This document shows, in pieces, positions 13,601 through 23,879 of a stretch of 64,000 nt of DNA. Made by a program: the position numbers and the translations under genes. The stretch spans positions 1,243,315,001 through 1,243,379,000 of the forward strand of contig CM057452.1 in the NCBI GenBank assembly GCA_016271365.2, in the 5' to 3' direction. Each line of letters begins with the position of its first letter. Positions within the stretch are counted from its first letter, which is position 1. The stretch is from Neoceratodus forsteri (taxonomy: Eukaryota; Chordata; Ceratodontiformes; Ceratodontidae). The notes under the pieces were generated by a model. That model was given only the letters and a program-made list of their open reading frames with translations. It did not search any database and was not told where the DNA came from.

Positions 13601-16600
13601 TTGGGATAGTTTATCTCCTCTTTTCATTGGCATGCTATAGTAAACTCCAGAAAAAAAGGACCCAGCACTCCATCCCACTGGGACAGCTGGTATAGCTTAT
13701 CTCTCATTGTCATAGCCATACATTCTTGAACTCAAGACCAAAGTGACCCAGCACTCCATGCCTCTGGAACAGCTTGGATACCTTTTCTCTTATTGTCATA
13801 GGCATGCTATTGTGACCCCGAGACTGAAGGGACCCAGCACTCCATGCCATTGGTACTGCTGGGATAGCTTATCTTCTTTTGTCTTAGGCATGCTATGGTA
13901 AACTCAAGACAAAAGGGACCCAGCACTCCATGCCACTGGGAGAGCTGTGATATCTTTTCTCTTATTTCCATAGGCATGTTATTGTTTACTGAAGACAAAA
14001 TGGACCCAGCACTCCATTCTACTGGAACAGCTGTGATAGCTTATCTCTTATTATCATTGGCATGCTATGGTTTTCTCTAGACAAAAGGGGCCCAGCACTC
14101 CATGCGACTGGGGCAGCTGGGATAGCTTATCTCTTATTGGCATAGGCATGCTATGGTGAGCTCAAGACAAAAAGGACCCAGCACTCCATGCCACTATGAC
14201 AGCTTGGATAGCTTATCTCCTATTGTCCTAGGCATGCTATGGTAAACTCAAGACAAAAGGGACCCAGCACTCCATGGCACTGGGACAGCTGGGATAACTA
14301 ATCTCCCTGTTGTCATAGGCTTGTTATGGTGAACTCAAGATAAAGGAACCCAACACTCCCTGTAACTGGAACAGAATGGATAGCTTATCTCCTCTTGTCA
14401 TAGGAATGCTATGGTTTTCTCTAGACAAAAGGGGCCCAGCACTCCATGCCACTGAGACAGCTGGGATAGCTTATCTCTTATTGGCATAGGCATGCTATGG
14501 TGAACTCAAGACAAAAAGGACCCAGCACTCCATGCCACTGCGACAGCCGGGATAGCTTATTTCCTATTGTCCTAGGCATGCTATGGTAAACTCAAGACAA
14601 AAGGGACCCAGCACTCCATGCCATTGGGACAGCTGTGATATCTTATCTCTTATTTCCATAGGCATGCTGTTGTTTACTTAAGACAAAATGGACCCAGCAC
14701 TCCATGCCATTGGGAGAGCTGTGATAGCGTATCTCTTATTGTCATAGGCATGCTATGGTTTACTCTAGACAAAAGGGACCCAGCAGTGCATGCCACTGGG
14801 ACAGCTGGGATACCTTATCTCTTTTTGTCATAGGCATGCTATGGTGAACTCAAGACAAAAGGCACCCAGCACTCCATGCCTCTGCGACGGCTGGGATAGC
14901 TTATCTCTTATTGTCATAGGCATGCTATGGTGAACTCAAGACAAAAGGGACCCAGCACTCCATCCACTGTGACAGCTGGGATAGCTTATCTCCTATTGTC
15001 ATAGGCATGCTATGGTGAACTCCAGACAAAGGGGACCCAGCACTCCTTGCCACTGGAGCAGCTCAGATAACTTATCTCTTATTGTCATAGGCATGCTATG
15101 GTAAACTCTAGACATAAGGTACCCAGCACTCAGTGCCACTGGAACAGCTGGTATAGCTTATCTCCTTTTGTCATAAGCATGCTATGTTGAACTCAAGACA
15201 AAAGGGACCAAGCACTCCATGCCACTTTGACAGCTTTGACAGCTTATCTCCTATTGTCATATGCATGCTATGCTGAACTCTAGACAAAGGGAGCCATCAT
15301 TCCATGCTACTGGGCAGCTGGGATAGTTTATCTCCTATTGTCATAGGCATGCAATGGTGAACTCAAGACAAAATGGACCCAGCACTCTCTGCCACTTTGA
15401 CAGCTGTGATAGCTTATATCTTATTGTCATAGGCTTGCAATGGTGTACTCAAGACATAAGGGACAGGGCACTCCATGCCACTGGTACACCTGGGATAGAT
15501 AATCTCTTATTGTCATAGGCATGCTATAGTGAACCTAAGACTAAAGGGACCCGACACTCCATGCCACTGGGACAGCTATGATAGGTTATCCAATATTGTC
15601 GTAGGCTTGCTATGGTAAACTCAAGACAAAGGGGACCCAAGCACTCCATGTTTCTGTGACAGCTGGGATAGGTTTTATCCTACTGTCATAGGCATGCTAT
15701 GGTGAACTCAAGACAAAAAGGAACCAGCACTCCATATCACTGGGACAGCTGGGATAGCTTATCTCCTATTGTTTTAGGCATGCTATGGCAAACTCTAGAC
15801 AAAAGGGACAGAGCACTCCTTGCCACTGGGACAGCTGCTATAGCTTATCTTCTATTGTCACAGGCATGCTATGTTGAACTCAAGACAAAAGGGACTCAGC
15901 ACTCCATGCCACTGGGACAGCTTGGATAGCTTATCTCCTATTGTCTTAGGCATACTATGGTAAACTCAAGACAAAAGGGACCCAGCACTCCATGCCACTG
16001 GGACAGCTGTGATATCTTATCTCTTATTTCCATAGGCATGCTATTGTTTACTCTAGACAAAATGGACCCAGCACTCCATTCTACTTAGACAGCTGTGATA
16101 GCCTGTCTCTTATTGTCATAGGCATGCTATGGTTTACTCTAGACTAAAGGGACCCAGCACTCCATGCCACTCAGACAGCTGGGATAGCTTATCTCTTATT
16201 GTCATAGGCAAGCTATGGTGAACTCAAGGCAAAAGGGATCTAGTACTCCATGCCAATGCGACAGCTGGGATCGCTTATCTCCTATTGTCATAGGCATGCT
16301 AAGGTGAACTCAAGACATAAGGGAACCAGCACTCCGTGACGCTGGAACAGCTGGGATAACTTATCTCTTATTGTCATAGGTGTGCTATGGTAAACTCAAG
16401 ACAAAAGGTACCCAGCACTCCATGCCACTGGAACAGCTGGTATAGCTTATCTCCTGGTGTCATAAGCATGCTATGTTGAACTCAAGACAAAATGGACCAA
16501 GCACTCCATGCCACTTTGACAGCTGGGACAGCTTATCTCCTATTGTCATAGGCTTGCTATGCTGAACTCAAGACAGAGGGTCCCATCACTCCATGCTGCT

Positions 16601-17108
16601 GGAATAGTTTGGATAGCTTATCTCTTATTTTCATTGGCATGCTATGCTGAACTCAAGGCAAAAGGGATCTAGTACTCCATGCCACTGGGACAGCTGGGAT
16701 AGCTTATCTCTTATTGTCCTAGGCATGCTATGGTGAACTCAAGACAAAAGGTACCTGGCACTCCATGCCATTGGGACACCTGGGATAGCTAATCTCCTAT
16801 TGTCATAGGCATGCTATGGTGAGCTCAAGATAAAAGGGACCCAGCACTCCATGTCACTGGAACAGCTGGGATAGCTTATCTCCTCTTGTCATAGGAATGC
16901 TATGGTGAACTCAAGACTAAAGGGACCCAGCACTCCATGCCACTGGGACAGCTGGGATAACGTATCTCTTATTGTCATAGGCATGCTATGGTGAATTCAA
17001 GACAAAAGGGACCCAGCACTCCATGCCACTGTGACTGCTGGGATAGGTTATCTCCTATTGTCGTAGGCATCCTATTGTGAACTCAAGACAAAAGGGACCC
17101 AGCACTCT
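1..17108. repeat. 86-bp satellite array (~199 monomers)
   Basis: Head-to-tail tandem array running from the window edge to 17,108. The landmark CACTCCATGCCACTGGGAC recurs every 85-86 bases (for example near 5, 90, 176 and 261). Each monomer carries GGGATAGCTTATCTC, then a variant of TTGTCATAGGCATGCTATGG, then GAACTCAAGACAAAAGGGAC. Monomer subtypes are recognisable, such as one with TATGCTGAAATAAAGACAAG and one with CACCTGGGATAACTAATCTC, and they recur in a set order, so there is higher-order structure. Since 86 is not a multiple of three, the short open frames inside are chance products. I see no CENP-B-box-like motif. The left end lies outside the window. A centromeric, pericentromeric or interstitial satellite is possible; the sequence does not decide. 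Confidence 0.97.
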
Positions 17109-17430
17109 GGTATAAGGCAAGCAAGCAGTCACTGCTACTGCCTCACACTATGAATTTCATTACTTTAAATATGTCTACACACAGAAACATTAAATTACTC
17201 TCAAAAGTGAACCCACAGAGTCCCAACATTTGATGCCTGCTGCTCCTGGCACTTTTTCAAGGTGTTTGCCTCCCCTCCCGCTCTCTCTAGTCCTTCCTTC
17301 TTACTGCTTCAGTCTGTTGGGGGGCTGTTTATGCCTCCATTTCTCCATCTGCCACCCCCTCTCCCCCTTTAATTGTTCATCAAAGTAACATTTCAAAAGT
17401 CCACTAAGGACTGTGGTTCCTCTCCCAAAC
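17109..17430. other. Satellite flank, no gene seen
   Basis: The array stops inside a monomer, after GGGACCCAGCACTC, and unique-looking sequence begins with TGGTATAAGGCAAGC. The stretch is AT-rich, then pyrimidine-rich. I see no coding potential and no recognisable repeat end. Confidence 0.5.
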
Positions 17431-17880
17431 AGATGAAGGTCATCTGCTCTGTATAGGCCAGTATCCTTCCAAATTGGACACCAATCCCAAATGTAGCTGA
17501 GCCCCTCTTCTCTTCATCATTCCTTCAAGCAGAAGTTGAAGCTCCTGGTACAGAGTACCCTGTCCCCCTTGGTCATAGACAGGCAGCACCTCTGCAAAAG
17601 CCAAGATGCATGCTATCTGCCTAAGACCCATCCCCAATCCCCTGAACTCACCCTGCACAATCCCTGCCCTGTCCCTAGCTAGGTCATTTGCCCCCAAGTG
17701 GACAATGATATCCAGTTCCTCCTACTGCCCTGCTGCTCTAGCATCCTTAGGATCCACTGCTCATCCCTCCAAGCCATGGAGTCAGGTAGGCACCTTAATC
17801 CCCTCTCACTCCCCTTCCTATTCCCAAATCTTCCCCCAACAATGAAGTCCCCCTCCAGAAACCAGGTTGTCACTTTTTTT
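17430..17880 (-). pseudogene. LINE ORF1 SGNH-esterase fragment
   Basis: Minus-strand fragment of a CR1/L2-type LINE ORF1. The clearest block is DIIVHLGANDLARD near 17,690-17,730, which matches the conserved block of SGNH hydrolases that contains the oxyanion-hole Asn (GxND). Upstream is a RGLRCLP-like stretch typical of LINE ORF1 esterases, in another frame. Downstream lies an open stretch to 17,440. In CR1/L2 elements this domain is part of the ORF1 protein that accompanies the RNA. Here a stop and frameshifts break it, no Asp-x-x-His end is seen, and no ORF2 follows, so it is an orphan remnant. I cannot assign the family more finely. Confidence 0.6.
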
Positions 17881-19614
17881 TGTTGTTAGATTGCTGATTA
17901 AAATTTTTCAAGAACAAGGAACTCAGGAAAGCCTAGGTCTGAATGGCTATATACACACTTCTGTGTGGGTACTGGGAAAGCAGGCTGGAGGAAAGCAGTG
18001 TAGGGGGACTAGAGGGATGGGCTAAAAGTGACCAGCTGGAAGGTAGTCAACCCACACGTGTTTTAGGAGAGATTAACTAGAAATAAGTCTTCCAGCACTC
18101 AGAGGTAGCCAGTCCAGTGTGGCTAGTAGATGGAAGGTAGCGAGAATCTCCATAAAGGAGGGAAAAGTTGCTGTATGCCACTTATTAAGAAGACGTCTCT
18201 TGACTTGCATGCTTAGTAATGTGAGCCATCTGTGCTCCAGGGCCATAAGGTGTGGAACCTCAGCAGTAATGCCCAGAAGGAGCAACAATGCCAGATAAGG
18301 ATATTAGTTGTGAGGGACCAAGGAAGCAAAGCAACAGACTTGTTGCCACAGAGGCTGCAGCAAAGGGCAGGTCCAAAGGATATGGTGAAGATCACCACCA
18401 CTCAACCCACAACTTCAACAGGAGTCTGAGGGCAGAAGGCATGATTTATGAAGGACTTGGGTTGGGGGGGGGAGTCCTCTACCAAGAATGTAAGATTTTG
18501 TTTTGTATTAACTGACTCCTGGCATCTTTGAATGCCCTGTGTCCAAAGGACCAGCAGGTGTGCCAGGTAGGCACTCCACCTCCTAGCCTTAATTATCACC
18601 TCCTGGGTGGTCTCAAGTTGTGATGTTTCTTGGGAAACTGAAGTGTTCACTGGGAAGGGAGACCAAGAGCATTGTTGCATTAGACAATGATGCACTGTTA
18701 GAGGGTGGGGAATGGTCATCAGATGGACAGGTGACAGTCTGCCCACCCCTTACTGGTACTGATTTAAAAAGAGTGGTATAACGAAATTGCATTACAGGGG
18801 ACCAAGAATGCTAAGAACTGAAAAAAATTCCTTCTGTTACAGCTGTGGTTTATTTAATAGTCATATCTCAGATATCCATTGGAGGGTAATACTACTTGTG
18901 AACAAGCAGATGGGTCCAGCACTGTATTTAACAGTTCAAGCAAACATGTCAGGGTCTACTCTGAAGTTTTTCCATGCATAACAGAACAAAGTGGTGATGT
19001 GTTGTCTCCTTATTTGTTTTGTTCAAGTTGACATGAAATCAGTTATCACAGACACATTAAAGCAAAAGTGTGACAAAATTCCAATCATTAGAGACATTTC
19101 TGGGGTTCTTAGCATAACTGATCTCGTGTCTCATAGATTGTACTTATAACCAAAACATTAGCATGCTGTCACATGCAAAAACAGATGCCAATGATTCAAG
19201 TCCTGCAAACATCACATGCTCTGTTTTGTAATGTTTAGAGAGACTGCTTTATGGTGGTTTTGTTAAAAGTATGTGACTCCATAAAATGCTATAAGTCACA
19301 AATTAAACGTAGGAAATAAGCACTGTTAATGGAAGAATTGCTTCATCTGAACTTGAGTACAGAAATTCTCACAGAAAATTGCTTGATTTTTTTTTGTATA
19401 ATGTGTCTTACAACTGGCTGATGTCTGAAGCATCTATCATTGTCTACATTGGGCTTTAATGAAAATCAGCTACAACCTACAGTATACAACTTAAAAATTG
19501 ACTGAGCAGTTTTGTAACATACCAGGTGACTTTGAAACAGGGCTCATTTAATAAAAATGTTCCAGTTTAGGCCATTCTTTCTTATTTTTAAATCTAACTG
19601 CTTGCACTAACTAT

Positions 19615-19615
<1 letters not shown>
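17881..19615. other. No recognised feature
   Basis: About 1.7 kb of mixed composition without a convincing coding frame. The open frames near 18.1-18.75 kb overlap on both strands and have no recognisable motif. The part from about 18.9 to 19.6 kb is AT-rich. It may be old transposon or intergenic DNA. Confidence 0.4.

Positions 19616-19616
<1 letters not shown>

Positions 19617-19644
<28 letters not shown>
19617..19644. repeat. (TAA)n tail microsatellite
   Basis: Nine to ten TAA units. Their position at the 3' terminus of the minus-strand LINE suggests they are its simple-repeat tail rather than an independent microsatellite. Confidence 0.9.
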
Positions 19645-19645
<1 letters not shown>

Positions 19646-19945
19646 TACTAAAATGCCAGCAGAATAGGCCAAACTGTCTTTCGTGTCTGCTCGTTTGGTC
19701 AGCCCCCACCCTGGGAGCTGATCTTGCTGCCCCCCGTGTCCTCTCTGGCTTCTCCCTTCCCAGTCCGGGATATTCCCACTGCACAGGACTTTGCATCCAG
19801 AACCCTTCATCTGTACCTGTCCCACCTCCTGTTGAACCCCTCCACCATCTCTGCCTCCACGAGCCCCATGGGCAGCGCATTCCATGGCTCCACCATCCTC
19901 TCAGTGAAGTAGCAACTCCTCCTTTCTCTCCTGAATTTCCCTCTT

Positions 19946-20473
19946 CTAGCTTCCACCCATGCCCTCTAGTTGCCCTCCCCCCTCCTTCATTCGGAACACC
20001 TTGACTGCTTCTCCCCTATTTAACCCCTTCATGTACTTGAAGACCTCTATCATGTTCCCCCGGTCCCTTCTCTCTTCCACTGTGTTCATATTTAGCTCTT
20101 CGAGCCTCTCGCCATAGGTCCTGTTCCCCAAGCCCCAGGTAATTTTAGTTGACCTTCTCTGGACCGTCTCCAGGAGTTCAATGTCCCTCTTTAAGTGTGG
20201 CCTCCAAAACTGCATGCAGTACTCGAGATGCGGTCTCACCAAGCAGTTACACACGGGGAGTATCAGTTCCCTCCTTCTGGAGGTGATCCCCCTAGTGATG
20301 CATCCCAGCATCTTGTTGGCCTTGGCTGGTGCCCTCCTACAAGTCTCAGAGTTGTTCATCTTGACATCCACCACCACCCCGAGGTCCCTCTCAGCCATTG
20401 AGACTTGTAGCATCCCCCCCCCAGGGTGTACTTTTGGCCCGGGTTTCTGGGTCCCAGATGCAGTACCTTGCAT
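19946..20473 (-). pseudogene. LINE ORF2 RT thumb/C-terminal fragment
   Basis: Longest open part (175 codons) of the truncated LINE. It covers the region after the RT catalytic box: a GVVVD block, the KANKMLGCITRGI helix, the RPHLEYCMQFW motif and a C-terminal EERRDRGNMIEVFKYMKGLN segment, all diagnostic of CR1-group ORF2. It lacks the endonuclease, RT fingers and palm, so it cannot act alone. The upstream catalytic box is in another frame. It is a pseudogene, not a host gene. Confidence 0.85.
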
Positions 20474-20668
20474 TTCCCTGCATTAAACCTCAGCTTCCAC
20501 TTTCTAGACCACCTTTCCAGAGCCTTCAGGTCCCCCTGTAGGGCCACCCTCCCCTCCTACCCATCCACCACTGCCCCCAGTTTTGAGTCATCTGCAAAGA
20601 GACTCATCTCACTCCTGATACCCTTCCTTATGTCAGGGTCAGAGATATGTTGCCCCTCTACAACCAGT

Positions 20669-22045
20669 GACTGCATGCATTTTGAATCATGGATCTCCAT
20701 GACTCATAAGTTAGAAAGCAAATGAAAGGTTTTTAAATATTTATTTATTTTTTTATTTATTTAGTGATTTGTAAAAAACCTTTGAGCTCAAGCTCTTTTA
20801 CAAAGGTTCCATGTCATAGATTGCAAAACAAAGTACAGTAGGAGAAAGCAAAGGTACATTACAATGAATGATACAGCTTGGATTCAGAACTTACAGAATA
20901 ACTCAAAACATAGGTACAAGTTAAATAACAAGAAAAAACACTTTATGAGAAGAAGAAGAAGAAGAAGAAGAAGAAGAAGAAGAAGATGAAGAAGAAGAAT
21001 CAGGGGCGTAATGAGGCCCGACGCCACAGGCGGAGGGCCTTATAGCCCTTGGCCGGTACGGTATTGCCCATACCGCCCACCCTGGAGGGCTTTATTGCGC
21101 TTAGAAAATGGGCATCTGTGTCAAGTTTAATTAAAAAGTAAAATAACAGAGGAAATTAGTTTAGAATTAATAGAAAAACTAGAAGAAAAAGTCTTGTTGG
21201 TAAAGTAGTCCCTCTGATTCCTTATGCTGTTGATTCATGTGTTGCTCCCCCCTCCGCAAGAGCCATTCTCTTGAAGTGACCCCCCCCCCGAGGACACATT
21301 GCAGAAGAACAGATGAACTCAGTATGGCATCATTTTTTGTTTATTTGTAATAGTTCTGGATTTTTTTTTTGCTCAGTCCACAGTAGCAGCGCTCAGCCAG
21401 ACAACTGGGAAGTACTGCTCAGTCCACAGACATGCCAGTTTGGTTGTCATAGTAACACCCCCCCCACACGCACACCAGCGTAGACACACACAGCTTAAAA
21501 CGAGTAAAAAGGCTTTTGTTCCAGTGTGTGTGTGGTTGTAGCATCGTTTTTTTCCATTTTTTTTTTGTGATATTTGATACAGCGCTGTGCCTGGGAAGAT
21601 GTTGTGTGCGAGAGAAACATCAGCGCCGACAAGTGGGCTAATCAGTCGTGGCGCTCAGTGAGAGAAGTGGCAAGTACCTTTGCAAGTGGTGCGAGTATTT
21701 GTATGTGGCAAATTTCAACACTGCCGAATTATGGGGCGGTTTGACGTTTCAGTTTTCTTTTTCGTGTCTTTTTGTGGTGACGTTTTCGAGTCGTGGGGGG
21801 ATGTGTTGTTAGAGGAGCTTGGTAGCAACCCACTATCTTTCGCTTAGCGAGAGAAATAAAATGGCGGTTGTTTGAAACCAAGTGCCCAGTGCTTCAGCCA
21901 ATGGAGAAAGCAGACAAGGCACAATGATATCGGACTGGGCATCAGGCAGTTTTGGACTGGTGCTTTTTATTTGGTGGGCATATATTGAAAGTTAATGTAC
22001 CCCTCATGAAGGGGCACTAGCCAATCAGATGCCTCCAAATAAAAA
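20669..22045. other. Unclassified, possible nonautonomous DNA element
   Basis: No convincing coding frame. Just after the GAA run, from 21,001, a GC-rich block begins CAGGGGCGTAATGAGGCCC. That start resembles hAT-family terminal repeats, which often open with CAGGGG. I could not find the matching right end. The motif TAGAAAATGGGC near 21,100 recurs inverted near 22,045 (GCCCATTTTCTA), about 950 bases away. The middle contains several homopolymer runs (C, T) and a GT-rich stretch. Classification is open. Confidence 0.3.
20948..20998. repeat. (GAA)n microsatellite
   Basis: About 17 AGA/GAA units with a single interruption (GATGAA) near 20,986. A polypurine triplet run that could form triplex DNA. 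Confidence 0.95.
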
Positions 22046-22047
22046 GC

Positions 22048-22497
22048 CCATTTTCTAAATAGTGCTTTTCATACACACAGTGTATCCCAAAGCACTTTAC
22101 AAGCAATGCTAGACTGGTAGTGAAGTGACTGAATGTGTGGTGGCTGCCATATCGCACATCATCACCACACGCAGTCTGGATAATTGCATGAACTGGTTTA
22201 TGGGAAGGGGATTGTTGGCCAGGACACTAGTCATGTTCCCTACTCTTTGCGAAGAGTGCCCTGAGTTCTTTTACTTCCACCTGGACACCGACCAGAACAA
22301 CACCAGGATGGGCAGAAGGAACCTCACTTTAATGTCTCATCCAAAGGACTGCACACCCCAGCAGTACAGCACCCCCCAATATTGCTCTTGAATGCTAGCG
22401 ATTTTTAGCTGCAAGTCCAGTCCCGGTGTGGGATGAGAACTCATGACCTTCTGGTCCAGAGGCAGATGTGCTACCAACTGAGCCACACTGACACCTT
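22048..22497 (-). mobile_element. tRNA-headed SINE with LINE-like tail
   Basis: Minus-strand short element. Its head (22,437-22,497 on the plus strand) reads as a tRNA: A-box-like GTGGCTCAGTTGGTAGCAC and B-box-like GGTCATGAGTTC at the normal spacing. These are the internal promoters for RNA polymerase III. A central domain of about 300 bases includes GTCCTTTGGATGAGACATTAA, shared by a widespread vertebrate SINE type. The end, GTAAAGTGCTTTGGGAT then AAAAGCACTAT, is the kind of 3' end that L2/CR1 LINE enzymes recognise. It encodes no protein and would be moved in trans. Open frames on either strand across it are artefacts. Confidence 0.8.
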
Positions 22498-22920
22498 GAG
22501 GGTGGTGCGAATAAGCAGCCACAAAGTGCCTTGTCAGTAGTTCAGAGGGATGGGGATAGATGGCAGGGGGTGAAGAAGGGAGGTACGAGAGGGAAAGGTA
22601 AGTACTGCAGTGGAGGTGAGAGGGTGGGGGAAGAGGGACGATAAGGTATAGGGAGAAATGGTGGGGTGAGGGGAGGCTTAGTGGAGAGGACATTCTAGAA
22701 TAAAATGGTGGGGTGTGAGGGGGCATGGTAAGGCAGCCAGTATTAGTAGTGACTCTTTGGGAAACTCACAGGACTGTGAGTTCGGGGAGGGGGAAGGGGT
22801 GGCAGGTGCTGAAGGAGCATGACGCAAACTGATTGCTGAGGCAAGTTATGAGAAGGGACAGAGAGGGGTACCTGAAGCCTGCCTAGTGCTTGATGGGGGC
22901 AGCGAGAGCAGGTAGGCTGG
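22498..22920. other. Purine-rich noncoding stretch
   Basis: Strongly G/A-rich plus strand with many GGGGA and GAGG runs. It could be the 3' untranslated part of the minus-strand LINE remnant that lies just upstream of it on that strand, but no terminus is visible. Confidence 0.35.
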
Positions 22921-23300
22921 ACTCAGGGGCAGGTGCACTTAGAAAGTGTTATTAGGTGCTGTTTGAAGTCAGTTTTGAATTGTGCCAGACAATTGGTTGC
23001 CAAGAGGTTCCCAGGAAGTTCATTCATCCATAGGGCGTGCCTGGTAGGCAAATGCACATTGCGCAAGTGAGGTGCGACGGAAGGGGATCACCAAGGCCCC
23101 TCTAGTTCTCCCTCTAGTGACCTGTAATGAGTTGGCTGCCTTGATCAAACTGCCTACACAAGGTGGTGTTTTACCTAACAGAGCCTTCTTCCCTAGGATG
23201 CAAGTCTGGAATTTTATCCTGTTTCTCGATGACAGCCAATCTACACGTTCATACAGAGTATTTGTTAACTGGGTAATAAGTCTGTGCAGAATGTGGAATT
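22921..23300 (-). pseudogene. L2-like LINE ORF2 C-terminus
   Basis: The minus strand reads ERVDWLSSRNRIKFQTCILG followed by KALLGKTPP, then a block with GALVIPFRRTS and, after a frame change, LPGNLLATNCLAQFK. The order matches the C-terminal region of L2/Rex-type ORF2 proteins (a W-L-x-x-x-x-R-I-x-F-K block, then K-A-L, then a late LP...FK helix). No RT catalytic box or endonuclease is present, so it is a 5'-truncated remnant. The clade call is by pattern only. Confidence 0.6.
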
Positions 23301-23597
23301 CTGCAGATGGAATTTGTGCAGAATGGTAATTCCACTTCCAACACACTTTTTAGAATTTCTTTTCAACTCTGTGGACTTCTGAAAAGCAGTAACGTGTAAA
23401 CTGCATCACGTTAACCGTTGAATAATTTTCCCTGGACTGCGGAAAAACAATCTCCATTTTATGTAAGCTGTGGATAATTAAAGCAGCAGTGCAAGAATTT
23501 GATGAAAATTTTTACCTATACTTTTTTATTATATTTTAGATTGCCCCTTATCTACTGACTTCTATGATACCCCCCTTTTCACAATCTGACCCCCCCT

Positions 23598-23870
23598 TAG
23601 TACTTTTTTTGCATCTGAAATAATAAAAGGAGTGCTCCCTTTAATATGGCTCAAACCAGGTTTTCATTACTATTCCCAGCTGTTTTTGAACACCTACTGT
23701 TTGATAAGGTCAGGAAACACACTGCTTGATGCATACTAGTTCATTTTAGTCACAATAAAAGTGAGTTTATGCAACTGATGCACAAAAACAGCCGAGAATA
23801 CTAATGAAGTCCTGGTCCAAGCCACCTTAAAAGGAGCACTCCTTTTATTATTTCAAATGTGAAAAAACTA
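23598..23870. mobile_element. Palindromic MITE (long inverted repeats)
   Basis: The left arm has GAAATAATAAAAGGAGTGCT near 23,617, and its reverse complement, AGCACTCCTTTTATTATTTC, lies near 23,835. Pairing continues inward through ACCAGG and CAGCTGTTTTTG against CAAAAACAGCCGAGAATAC, so arms exceed 80-100 bases with a short centre. The ends fit a TA dinucleotide on each side (TAGTAC... ...AAAACTA), as for a Tc1/mariner-type MITE. No transposase is encoded. It abuts the 3' side of the CR1 remnant at 23.88 kb. Confidence 0.75.
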
Positions 23871-23879
23871 CTAAAGTGG

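Larger units (their letters stand above)
19617..20668 (-). mobile_element. CR1-superfamily LINE, 5'-truncated
   Basis: 3' end of a non-LTR retrotransposon on the minus strand. It starts (high-coordinate side) within RT at FADDSKLGAVVDG, the catalytic F-A-D-D box near 20,595. It continues through the thumb region with AERDLGVVVD and VRPHLEYCMQFWRPHL, then VQRRSTKI, to the C-terminus. Frame changes separate these pieces. The 3' end is an (ATT)n tail at 19,617-19,644, so the orientation and terminus are clear. This tail differs from the TTCTATGT octamers of the other CR1 copies here, so it is a separate subfamily. The endonuclease and ORF1 are absent because of 5' truncation, the usual result of incomplete reverse transcription. 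Confidence 0.85.

Noticed and set aside
1..17108. CRISPR-like appearance of regularly spaced repeats, and dozens of 60-80-codon open frames
   Set aside because: There are no unique spacers: the whole 86-bp monomer repeats, and the surrounding DNA is vertebrate. Frames shift with each monomer because 86 is not a multiple of three.
1..17108. CENP-B box in the satellite
   Set aside because: The monomer has too few CpGs and I saw no TTCG....CGGG pattern.
17440..17889. Overlapping open frames on both strands
   Set aside because: Only the minus strand shows a known motif (SGNH block). Plus-strand frames are composition shadows.
22437..22497. A functional tRNA gene
   Set aside because: Only the A/B-box half resembles a tRNA. 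There is no intact cloverleaf with acceptor stem, and a SINE body follows.
22125..22726. Open frames of 88 and 129 codons
   Set aside because: They cross the SINE body and its flank. The tRNA-like promoter explains the sequence, and no protein motif is present.
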